Part shown: positions 12,834 through 19,972 of the stretch, piece by piece
Numbering within the stretch: the first letter of the stretch is position 1
Layout of the letters: every line of letters starts with the position of its first letter
Virus record (IMG/VR): IMGVR_UViG_3300022725_000337
Span: 1 to 20,435 of that record
Source of the DNA: a virus
Direction: 5' to 3' (one strand)
Length of the DNA stretch: 20,435 nt
Notes under the pieces: model-generated
Databases searched by the model: none
Seen by the model: only the letters and a program-made list of their open reading frames with translations
What the model was told of the DNA's origin: nothing
Translations under genes and position numbers: made by a program

Positions 12834-13457
12834 ATGCTGACGACGCTGGATGATGTCAAGGCGGTCAAGGGGATCCCCCTGGCGACCACGACGCACGACG
12901 CGGTGATCAACGCGATCATCGCCTCGGTCAGCGCGGCGATCGCGCAGTATTGCCGGCGGTCCGACCCGCGAACCGGAGCGAGCCTGCTCGAACGCGCCGT
13001 CGATCGGATCGAATACCCCGCGTCGATGGGCGACTGGATCAAAGCACGGCTCTATCCGATCGAGAGCGTCGCCGAACTGATCCAGGCGTCGGATCGGGAT
13101 TTCGCCAACGCCACGCCGCTGGTGGAGGGCACGGACTTTTTGGTCAGCCATAATCGCAGCGACAAGATCGTGGCGATCAACGGGGCGATATTCATCGGGG
13201 GCGTGCAGGTGATTCGGCTGACGTTCACCGGCGGATATTTCACCGGCGACGCGGGCAGCCTGCCCGCGGGAGCGACGCCGCTGCCCGCCGATTTGAAGTG
13301 GGCGGCGACGCAGCAGGCGTATCACGAGTTCGCCCGACGCGAATCGCTGGGCGAAGACGCGATCAACATCGGCGACATGAACGTGTCGCGAGTCAAGGAT
13401 GGGCTGCTGACCATCGTCAAAGAAAAACTCGCGCCGTATGTGGACCGGAGCCTCTGA
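12834..13457 (+). CDS. Head-tail connector protein, gp6-like
   Basis: A 207-residue protein from ATG 12834. The N-terminal helical part (LTTLDDVKAVKGIP, then DAVINAIIASVSAAIAQYCR) and the alternation with beta segments (VDRIEYPAS, then GVQVIRLTFTGGYF) fit the phage_gp6-like connector family that forms the ring below the portal. The family commonly has 'L-x-x-V-K-x-x-L-x-I' at the start and 'A-x-x-x-x-A-x-x-x-F-x-R-R' near the C-terminus, here AATQQAYHEFARRES around residue 160. The central insert, including ATPLVEGTDFLVSH, makes it longer than short gp6 members. Its stop overlaps the next ATG by one base. Confidence 0.75.
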   Translation: MLTTLDDVKAVKGIPLATTTHDAVINAIIASVSAAIAQYCRRSDPRTGASLLERAVDRIEYPASMGDWIKARLYPIESVAELIQASDRDFANATPLVEGTDFLVSHNRSDKIVAINGAIFIGGVQVIRLTFTGGYFTGDAGSLPAGATPLPADLKWAATQQAYHEFARRESLGEDAINIGDMNVSRVKDGLLTIVKEKLAPYVDRSL

Positions 13458-14098
13458 TGGCCGCGACGTTCATCAAGCTGACGCCCGAGTCGCGCCGGGC
13501 AATCCGGCGCAGCGCCGAGCGAGGACAAGTGTTCGAGGAGGGCATGGTGCGCATCGCAACCCAAGCGGGCGTCTTGATGTCCAACGCTATCGCGGTCTCC
13601 GAATTCGGTCCGGGTCGAACGCTGGAAAATGTGACCGGTACGCTGCGATCCTCGATCGCGTCGCGGGTGCAGGGGGCGACGGTGACGGGTCTGGCGATCA
13701 GGGTGGGGGTGACCAAAGGGCCGGCGACCCGATACGCCTCGATCCACGAACGGGGTGGAGTGATCGAGCCGGTCAACAAAAAGTATCTGGCGATCCCACT
13801 CGAAAAGACCTCCGGCGGTCGGCCCAAGTTTCCCACTCCGGCGAGCGCGGCGGCCAAGTTCGGCGAAAAGAACGTGATCGTGATCAAAAGCAAGAAGGGC
13901 AACCTGCTGATCGTACGACTGAGGCGGGTATCAGGCAGCGACAGGGGCAAGGTGATCGGCATTGAGCCGCTGTTCGTGCTCAAAAAGAGCGTGAAGATTC
14001 CGGCGCGGCGGTGGCTCAGCGGCGGCGTGCGCCGCAACATCGGCGACATGCGATCTTGGATGCAAAACGAAGTCGATCAACTGCTGGGGGCGAGCTGA
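13457..14098 (+). CDS. HK97 gp10/Mu gpG-like head-tail morphogenesis protein
   Basis: A 213-residue basic protein whose ATG overlaps the connector stop (TGATG), implying coupled translation. It shows the hallmark 'R-Y-A-x-I-H-E-x-G-G' (RYASIHERGGVI around residues 94-105) and the late 'K-I-P-A-R-R-W-L' (about 178-185), both typical of HK97 gp10-like and Mu gpG-like proteins that join head to tail. Length is above the usual 130-160 residues because of an inserted segment at about 110-170 rich in Lys and Gly. The following gene begins 2 bp after its stop. Confidence 0.75.
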   Translation: MAATFIKLTPESRRAIRRSAERGQVFEEGMVRIATQAGVLMSNAIAVSEFGPGRTLENVTGTLRSSIASRVQGATVTGLAIRVGVTKGPATRYASIHERGGVIEPVNKKYLAIPLEKTSGGRPKFPTPASAAAKFGEKNVIVIKSKKGNLLIVRLRRVSGSDRGKVIGIEPLFVLKKSVKIPARRWLSGGVRRNIGDMRSWMQNEVDQLLGAS

Positions 14099-14100
14099 TC

Positions 14101-14535
14101 ATGGCGGCTGCGAAATACAGCGGATTCATCGATCAGTTGCTGGCCGAGCCGGCGATCGTTGCGGCATTCGGCTCGCAGATTCATCGACGCCAAGTCAACG
14201 TGCTCAAGGAAGACTCGTTTCCGCTGTTGGCTGTGTGGATGGACAGCGCCGGACACGGAGGGCAAGCGGCCAGCGACGGGAAGTTTTCGTACGAGGCAAC
14301 GTTCGTTTTTATGGTCGCGGCCAAACTGGTGGATGGGGAGAGCCAAGACAAGCGGCTGGGAGAGATGCTCAAAGTGGTGATCGACGCTGCGGAAGCGTTC
14401 TCCAGCGCGGAGGGCGTGGAATTCGTCATCGGCGATCAGGATTCTGATAACAACGCCGACAGCGGCGACGGCTCGAAGGTGTGGGCCAGCTTCGCGGTGA
14501 CGTTGAATTACATTCGCGCACGCGGTGAGTATTGA
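14101..14535 (+). CDS. Putative tail terminator/completion protein
   Basis: A 144-residue protein from ATG 14101, 2 bp after the gp10-like gene. It has an N-terminal helix (YSGFIDQLLAEPAIVAAFG) and a beta-rich core (FPLLAVWMDSAG, then FSYEATFVFMVAAKLVDGES) with a central helix (KRLGEMLKVVIDAAEAF) and a final strand (VWASFAVTLNYIRA). Size, alpha/beta pattern and location between a gp10-like gene and a tail-tube candidate fit the gpU/gp17-type tail terminator, which caps the tail tube. No sequence motif is diagnostic, so the call rests mainly on gene order. Confidence 0.55.
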   Translation: MAAAKYSGFIDQLLAEPAIVAAFGSQIHRRQVNVLKEDSFPLLAVWMDSAGHGGQAASDGKFSYEATFVFMVAAKLVDGESQDKRLGEMLKVVIDAAEAFSSAEGVEFVIGDQDSDNNADSGDGSKVWASFAVTLNYIRARGEY

Positions 14536-14542
14536 CGGAGTT

Positions 14543-14570
14543 GTCCCCAGGCTCGCGCCTGGGGCTGTGA
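14543..14570. repeat. Family C hairpin C5
   Basis: CCCCAGGC-TCGC-GCCTGGGG followed by CTGTGAAGGAG. The 3' flank becomes the ribosome binding site (AGGAGA) of the next gene. Confidence 0.85.
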
Positions 14571-14582
14571 AGGAGAATTGTG

Positions 14583-14996
14583 ATGCCAGTGGTGACCAAT
14601 GTTCAAAGCGCGACGCATGGGGCGACGGCGCTGCCGGGTTTGAAGCGATTCAGCTTCAACACCAACACGTCGATCAAACGCAGCCAATCGGACGGCAACC
14701 CGGAAGTGCTCGACGCCGTGAGTGCGTCGTCCAGCGGGCAGGCTGTTTTCGACGACGTGAGCACGTACAACACGGCGGTCGAAGCCGCAGAGCAAAACCT
14801 GGTGGTGGTGGGCCGCGTGGTCGGCGGCGCGGCGACGCGGGAATTCACCGCCAAGAACGTGAAGTTCACCGGCGCATCGGGCAACCTGCCCGATCTGGTG
14901 GGCCAACAGATGGGTGAATTCGTGGCCAACTGGATCGGATCGCCAGGGGCATCCGATACGGCGGCGACGATGGTGACCAACGCGGCGGGGGCGTAG
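14583..14996 (+). CDS. Putative major tail tube protein
   Basis: A 137-residue protein from ATG 14583, with AGGAGA 6 bases upstream. A GTG one codon earlier is less well placed. It is beta-rich and small: LKRFSFNTNTSIKRSQSDGN, then SGQAVFDDVSTYN, NLVVVGRVVGG, then REFTAKNVKFTGASG. The C-terminus is Ala/Gly-rich. It lies just before the tape measure, the normal site of the tube gene, and would form the hexameric rings of the tail. The stop TAG abuts heptamer array B6. Confidence depends on gene order rather than a motif. Confidence 0.55.
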   Translation: MPVVTNVQSATHGATALPGLKRFSFNTNTSIKRSQSDGNPEVLDAVSASSSGQAVFDDVSTYNTAVEAAEQNLVVVGRVVGGAATREFTAKNVKFTGASGNLPDLVGQQMGEFVANWIGSPGASDTAATMVTNAAGA

Positions 14997-14999
14997 TTG

Positions 15000-15035
15000 G
15001 AGACTGGAGACTGGAGACTAGAGACTAGAGACTAG
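15000..15035 (+). repeat. Family B array B6
   Basis: Five heptamers, two GAGACTG then three GAGACTA, with no conserved 3' tail. It occupies the gap where tail assembly chaperone genes would be expected. Confidence 0.85.
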
Positions 15036-15097
15036 ATCGGCGATGAACGAGTTACAGCATATGGAGCACCGCGCGGGCTGAAGCCACGCGGCTCGTC

Positions 15098-16567
15098 ATG
15101 GGCAGCATCGAAGAAGAAATCAGGATCACCGGAGGGCAGCGAAGCAAGCAGGAGCTTGACGCGGTCGCCGAGGGCAACGAACGGGTGGCGCGCACGACGG
15201 ACGATGCGGGCGACGCCGGCGAACGCGGAGCGAGGTCGTTCGATGGCCTGAATTCCACGTTCCAGCGCGGCGTTGCTGTGGCTAAATCGTTTGTGGGAGG
15301 ATTGATTGGAGCGCTGGGGGTGCAGGCGGCGCTGTCGGCAAGTCGGGAAGAGGCAGACAAAGCGAGAGAATCTCTGGAAAAATTCGCCGATTCGATGGCG
15401 GCTGTGATTGCGCTGTCGAAGGACCCGAAATTGTTGAGCATCGCGACTGATGCAGCGATTTCCTCGGGGCGCGATATTGGGCAGATCGGGGATGCGCTGT
15501 TCGCCATAGTCAGCGGTACAGCAGGCGCGTCGCGCGATGAGCAAGTCGGCCTTCTCCAAGAATCACTGGAGATCGGAAAAGGTGAACCAGGGGTGGGACT
15601 CGGGGAGATCACCGAACTACTTCTGCGCCTGCGAAATGTCAGCGGAGGTAGGCTCGATGCCCAGCAAATTCAAAACCTGGCGATCGCGACAGAAGACCTT
15701 GGGCAGATTGACATCGGACAATTGGCGCGATTTCTTCCCCGGACGCTCAAGCCTGGCGAAACGGCGGGGCTTGAGCTTTCGGAAACATCTGCGGTGTTTG
15801 CGCTGTTGAGCCAAGTGCTCAAGCCCGAACTCGCCGCGACCGCGACGGAGGGGATTTTAACCAGGCTCGCCGCGCCGGGGGCTGAAGGCGAAAAGATTCT
15901 CAAACAACGCGGCGTGCAACAAGGCGCCGGAGTGTTGGATATCCTGGAGACGCTTTCGGGCGTCGATGCGTTGAGCGCGAAGGAATTGCGCGACCTGGTG
16001 GGCGAGGGGCCGGGCGCATCGGGTCTTCCGGTGTTGCTCGAACAGTTCGAGAAGCTGATCCGATTTCGGGACCAGATCAGAGCGGCTACGCAGATTGGGG
16101 CTCCAGACTTGGGCGCCGAGAAAGTGGATTTTCTGCGCACGGTGTTGCCGGGATTCTCTGAAACGGAAGTATCACGACAGGCCGCGCAACGCACCGAAGC
16201 GGCCCGGCGGGAAGATCCAAACGTGGCGATCGCGAGGCTCGCTCGGGCGGCTCTGGAAGATACGCTGACCGAGACGGATTCAAGTGGGTTTTCACGGAGT
16301 GTTCGTCTTGGCCTGTTTGACGCGCTCGTTTCTGTGGGGTTTTCTCCGGCGACCTCGGTTGCTTTGGCGGGCGGTACTGGTGTTGATGACAGTGAGCAAG
16401 CGCGATCGCTTGGCGGTCTGGCGTTGGATCGATTGGAAGAGTTGAGCAACCAGATCAACCAGCGACCCGCGGGGAACATCAACATAACCAACATCGGAAC
16501 GAACTATGACGGCTCGCGGGCGGAGGCCGGGACCGTTTCGCCCACGCCGGCGGAGGTCGGCGATTGA
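15098..16567 (+). CDS. Tail tape measure protein
   Basis: A 489-residue, predominantly helical protein from ATG 15098. The N-terminal 50 residues (IEEEIRITGGQRSKQELDAV) and the hydrophobic segment at about 64-80 (SFVGGLIGALGVQAALS), followed by EEADKARESLEKFADSM, are typical of the start of tape measure proteins. The rest contains helical repeats around EITELLLRLRNVSG and GQIDIGQLARFLPRTL, and a disordered Asn/Thr/Pro-rich end. Using the usual 0.15 nm per residue, it would span a tail of about 70 nm, short for a siphovirus. No Shine-Dalgarno is obvious. A conserved ATG at the 3' end of the upstream region could start a 12-codon ORF (15043-15078), but that is not convincing. The stop overlaps the next ATG. 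Confidence 0.75.
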   Translation: MGSIEEEIRITGGQRSKQELDAVAEGNERVARTTDDAGDAGERGARSFDGLNSTFQRGVAVAKSFVGGLIGALGVQAALSASREEADKARESLEKFADSMAAVIALSKDPKLLSIATDAAISSGRDIGQIGDALFAIVSGTAGASRDEQVGLLQESLEIGKGEPGVGLGEITELLLRLRNVSGGRLDAQQIQNLAIATEDLGQIDIGQLARFLPRTLKPGETAGLELSETSAVFALLSQVLKPELAATATEGILTRLAAPGAEGEKILKQRGVQQGAGVLDILETLSGVDALSAKELRDLVGEGPGASGLPVLLEQFEKLIRFRDQIRAATQIGAPDLGAEKVDFLRTVLPGFSETEVSRQAAQRTEAARREDPNVAIARLARAALEDTLTETDSSGFSRSVRLGLFDALVSVGFSPATSVALAGGTGVDDSEQARSLGGLALDRLEELSNQINQRPAGNINITNIGTNYDGSRAEAGTVSPTPAEVGD

Positions 16568-16998
16568 TGGTCACGTTCGCGGCGCCAACTTTTACGAATC
16601 TGGATGTGGGATTGCCCGGGAGCGCGAGCAACCCGGACGACGCGCAGTCTACGGTGCTGGTGCAACCGGGGGCGGTGACGGCGCGGGCGATTGGGTTCTC
16701 GTTTCCCGGACACATCGGTGAATATCAGCACACGCTGGGCGCGGGGACGCAGCAGATCAACTGGAACCTGGTTGTGAGGGCGCGGACGCTGGCGATTCTG
16801 GCGGCGATCGATGGCTCGATTCGCACCGCACAGTTCGCCGGCGAAGGCACGATGGTGGACGCGGACGGCGTGAGCTATGCGCGGACCGTGCTGGTCGGGC
16901 ATCAAAAAGGGACAAGGGCCATCATTCGCGATGCGGAACGGTTCGGTTGGGTGCTGCGCCAGGATGTTTTGACGTTTCGGGTGCTGGCGCCGAGCTAG
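16567..16998 (+). CDS. Minor tail protein, position of distal tail protein
   Basis: A 143-residue protein whose ATG overlaps the tape measure stop by one base (TTGATGG). It is beta-rich with PTFTNLDVGLPGSASN, then TVLVQPGAVTARAIGFSFPG and INWNLVVRARTLAILAAIDG. Its location immediately after the tape measure is that of the distal tail (Dit) protein in siphoviruses, but it is smaller than typical Dit proteins (about 250 residues), so it may be only the N-terminal ring domain or another minor tail protein. The TAG stop is formed by the first unit of array B7. Confidence 0.5.
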   Translation: MVTFAAPTFTNLDVGLPGSASNPDDAQSTVLVQPGAVTARAIGFSFPGHIGEYQHTLGAGTQQINWNLVVRARTLAILAAIDGSIRTAQFAGEGTMVDADGVSYARTVLVGHQKGTRAIIRDAERFGWVLRQDVLTFRVLAPS

Positions 16999-17065
16999 AG
17001 ACTGGAGACTAGAGACTGGAAACTGGAGACTGGAAACTTCTAGTTTCTAGTTTCTGACCACTGGA
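16998..17065 (+). repeat. Family B array B7 with GACCACTGGA tail
   Basis: Five or more heptamers, then a GAAAC/GTTTC inverted repeat with TTCTAGTTTCTAGTTTCT, then GACCACTGGA. It begins at the stop codon of the minor tail gene. Confidence 0.85.
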
Positions 17066-17076
17066 TTCTTGAACTT

Positions 17077-19458
17077 ATGCCTCCTGCGAAAGCGGACAAT
17101 CAAGTGCGGCCTTTTCGGGTTTGGCGCGAGGCTACACCCGGCAGCGGCGTGTTGGTGCTGGATGATCGCAGCGTGCCGATCGACGCGCATCAAGGGGCCA
17201 ACGGAAAGTCGCGAGCGCGGTTTCGGCTGCTCACCCAGGAAACCAAGGCCGCGCAGGGATCGCCGCCGTTTTCGGAACTGTCCGAAGCGGACATCGATCG
17301 AATGTATGGTCCGATGGTGCGCATGGCCATCGCGGCGGTGACGCCCACCGCGGGTCTGGTCAATGTGATCGCACACGGGTACGTGAGCAAACGCAACCTG
17401 AACATCGGTCGAAGCGGCGATCGATCGTTCTATAACGACACCATGCAGATCGAACCGGCCATCGGGCGAATGGCGGTGACCATGCATCGACACGTGTGGG
17501 GCCGGTACATGCTCAGCCGAGCGGCGACCGACGATCTGGGATATGACGACGGCGCTTTCGGCGATGCGAACGTGATTACCGATGGAGGCGGGGCCGGGGG
17601 CGTGGCCGACGCCACGTTCGCAAGCGCACTGACCCACGTCGCGCTGCCGTGCATCTTCAACCCGATCGGAAAAGATGAGTCGGGCAATCCGGTGATGATG
17701 CCCAACCGATCGCGCCGACCGATCTTTGTCACCGGTTCGGATGTGCCTACGGTGGACGGCGGAATCCACGTGTTCACCTTCGAGGGTGATCCGAACGCGA
17801 GGCCGTGGACCTATCTGCAAGCTCTGCGCTACCTGGTCGCGCTGCATGGGTTCGACGCGGTGTCGTTCGGCCTGTCGTTCGACGAGCTTTGGGGCGCGAC
17901 GCGAAACGGATCGGCGCCGGACTTCTGGCACTTTCTGGATGAGGATGATGTGGTCATCCCATCCGATCGAGCGCCCGAAGGCTGGCAGGAAACCATGACC
18001 CGCAGAGCCAATGCGCTGAACTGCGAAACGCTGAGTCTTCTGGAAGCGATCGAGGCGATCAGCGACGCGACCGGGATGCGCATGAGCGAACGGCACGAAG
18101 GCAGCGGCAACGCGACCAGCATCAGCGTCAGCACGCAAATGGAATTCTGGACCGCGGGCGATCGCACGCAGCGCACGCTGGGGTTGCAGCGGTCCGGCGA
18201 TCCGATGGCGGTCAGTGGGCACCATGACGCCATCGGAAAACTGCACAGCCTCAGCGACATCTTCTTGCACAACCAATTGGCCAGCCTGACTGCGCAGCGC
18301 GACACGGGCAACATGGCGTCGCACGTGGAAGTGCTGGGCGGACGAAAGCTTCTGCAAGTCACCGTGGAACTGCAACCGTTTTGGCCGCCGGATGCGGATT
18401 GGGATGATGTTGATAGCGGATCGATCGGAACGAAGTCAGACGCTGCGTTCGCCGGCGATGCGCCGTTCGAGAGCATTGAAGGGAGTGCGTTTTACAATCG
18501 GTTTCACACCAAGGGGAAAGACTTCGGTCTCGGCGGCAATCGGATGGTCGGGCGGCTTTGGGGCGCGGACTTCGGCGGCGAACTCGATCCCTCGATTATG
18601 AATCGATCGACCGGTCCGTTCACCAATTACAACCAACCGGCGCGGCTCAGCGATCTGACCAATTTGGTGATTTCGCTCGATAAGCAAGTTCGGCGCCGAC
18701 GGCAAATGCTGAAGACGATCGTGATGGATGACACCGGGCGGCGCGAGGGGGTGCTTGTGGAATTGTCGCCCGACGATGGGATGACCTGGCTGCGAATGCC
18801 GATCACTTCCAAGATCGGAATTCTCACGCGACAGTTCGCCATCTATTTTGAAAATCAGGACGTGCTGACCATCGGGCAGCATCTGATCGGCGACGATATG
18901 CGGTCGATCATCTTTCCGGGTTCGTCGGGCCTGGGAAAAGAGAATTTCTATCACGCTTACATACTGAATCAACTGCGGGTGAGAGTGACCTGCGTGATCG
19001 ATCTGGACGGGCGAATCGATGAGATCGCGTTCGACTCGAACAGCGCGGTGCGCGATCATCGGATCACGCGGCTGATCAGCGCCAAAGAATCGTTTCGGGA
19101 TATCGATGCGCAGTCGCACGGGGACAACACGCTGCTCGGGCTGGGCACGGATGTGCTGGATGGGCCGCGAGCCAGGCGGTTCGCGCTTGCGATGCTGCGC
19201 AGGCATCAGGGGGCGGCGCTGCGCGGCGATCCTCTGATTCCGTGGGTGGCGCTGGATGATGAGTTCGCGCTGGGGGATTCCGTGCTGGGGATCCGACGGA
19301 CCAAGTCGGATGTTGTGGATATCTCGTTCGGCGGCAACGCGGCGCGGGATGGGGATTTTCCGGTGATCGTTCAGAAGGTGTTCAAGCTGGACGGCGAGCA
19401 ATCGACGCAGTTGGTGCTCACCGATGGCGAATTGCGACGCTCTAACGGGAAGACGTAA
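17077..19458 (+). CDS. Large tail hub-like protein
   Basis: A 793-residue protein from ATG 17077. No clear Shine-Dalgarno precedes it, and B7 lies just upstream. Its size and location after the tape measure and a Dit-sized gene fit a tail hub or tip protein (gp27-like or tail-associated). The N-terminal 100 residues are beta-rich with RVWREATPGSGVLVLDDR, then VNVIAHGYVSKRNLNIG. A segment around 245-275 reads ARPWTYLQALRYLVALHGFD, a helix common in planctomycete-type tail hub proteins as I recall them. A later region includes VLVELSPDDGMTWLRMP and PWVALDDEFALGDSVLGIRR near the C-terminus, compatible with repeated beta domains. No lysozyme or peptidase motif was found. The stop TAA overlaps the start of hairpin A13. 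Confidence 0.5.
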   Translation: MPPAKADNQVRPFRVWREATPGSGVLVLDDRSVPIDAHQGANGKSRARFRLLTQETKAAQGSPPFSELSEADIDRMYGPMVRMAIAAVTPTAGLVNVIAHGYVSKRNLNIGRSGDRSFYNDTMQIEPAIGRMAVTMHRHVWGRYMLSRAATDDLGYDDGAFGDANVITDGGGAGGVADATFASALTHVALPCIFNPIGKDESGNPVMMPNRSRRPIFVTGSDVPTVDGGIHVFTFEGDPNARPWTYLQALRYLVALHGFDAVSFGLSFDELWGATRNGSAPDFWHFLDEDDVVIPSDRAPEGWQETMTRRANALNCETLSLLEAIEAISDATGMRMSERHEGSGNATSISVSTQMEFWTAGDRTQRTLGLQRSGDPMAVSGHHDAIGKLHSLSDIFLHNQLASLTAQRDTGNMASHVEVLGGRKLLQVTVELQPFWPPDADWDDVDSGSIGTKSDAAFAGDAPFESIEGSAFYNRFHTKGKDFGLGGNRMVGRLWGADFGGELDPSIMNRSTGPFTNYNQPARLSDLTNLVISLDKQVRRRRQMLKTIVMDDTGRREGVLVELSPDDGMTWLRMPITSKIGILTRQFAIYFENQDVLTIGQHLIGDDMRSIIFPGSSGLGKENFYHAYILNQLRVRVTCVIDLDGRIDEIAFDSNSAVRDHRITRLISAKESFRDIDAQSHGDNTLLGLGTDVLDGPRARRFALAMLRRHQGAALRGDPLIPWVALDDEFALGDSVLGIRRTKSDVVDISFGGNAARDGDFPVIVQKVFKLDGEQSTQLVLTDGELRRSNGKT

Positions 19459-19486
19459 GAGCACTGCTCATAGAGCAGTGGCACAC
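19457..19486. repeat. Family A hairpin A13
   Basis: Stem CACTGCTC-ATA-GAGCAGTG followed by GCACAC. Its first two bases (AA) are part of the TAA stop of the hub gene. Confidence 0.85.
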
Positions 19487-19513
19487 GGATTGGAAAGTTG
19501 ACCAGGTGAACAG

Positions 19514-19972
19514 ATGAGTTCGATTGCGGTTTCCATTCCGGTGGCTGATTCGATTGTGGCGGGTGATCGCGCGGAGGTGCGGATCAACGGCGCTGTGCTG
19601 GGACGGTTCGCGCTGCGACCGGGTGAGACGCCGCTGGCCGGTCATCTGTTCGGCGCGCATCTGGTTGATCCGTTTTTGGGGCGACCGCCGGCGGCGGGTT
19701 GGCTCGAAGCGGCGCATCTTTCGGGCAATCATCTTCAAACGCTGCCGATCGTGACACTGGACACGCCGCCGCTGGCGTTTGGGCTGTACGACGTCGAGGT
19801 GGCGCTGATCGACGCTCTGGGCAACGAGTCGCCCGATCCGCCGTCGGCGCTTCAGGCGTTTTTGAATATCGGTCCATTGGATTTTCCGAGCGATCCGCGG
19901 TTCGGCTCACAAGTCGGCGCGGGTCCGATCACGTTCGCTTTTACACCCAGCCAGGAGGTGCTCAATGGCTAA
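19514..19972 (+). CDS. Distal tail/fibre-region protein of unknown function
   Basis: A 152-residue protein from ATG 19514. Two beta-rich halves (ADSIVAGDRAEVRINGAVLG, then GLYDVEVALIDALGNESPDP) flank a short His/Gly-rich middle (GHLFGAHLVDPFLG, then AHLSGNHLQTLP). The second half resembles an Ig-like or fibronectin-like strand pattern common in tail accessory proteins. I do not recognise a family. Its last 8 bases overlap the next gene, which has a strong AGGAGG (19953-19958) inside this coding sequence. The two are probably co-translated and act together at the tail tip. Confidence 0.55.
   Translation: MSSIAVSIPVADSIVAGDRAEVRINGAVLGRFALRPGETPLAGHLFGAHLVDPFLGRPPAAGWLEAAHLSGNHLQTLPIVTLDTPPLAFGLYDVEVALIDALGNESPDPPSALQAFLNIGPLDFPSDPRFGSQVGAGPITFAFTPSQEVLNG
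19953..19958 (+). promoter_or_regulatory. Ribosome binding site inside upstream gene
   Basis: AGGAGG lies 6 bases before ATG 19965 and within the codons of the preceding gene, fixing the start of the last gene despite the 8-base overlap. Confidence 0.75.

Noticed and set aside
14998-15036. CRISPR-like array
   Set aside because: Units are 7 bp and contiguous, with no spacers. It is a simple tandem heptamer.
15043-15078. 12-codon ORF before the tape measure as a leader peptide or chaperone remnant
   Set aside because: It is too short, without ribosome binding site or slippery heptamer, and it lies next to repeat DNA.
2518-19486. Family A and C hairpins as intrinsic terminators
   Set aside because: None is followed by a T tract, they occur inside a single operon between co-functional genes and within coding sequence, so full termination at each is implausible.
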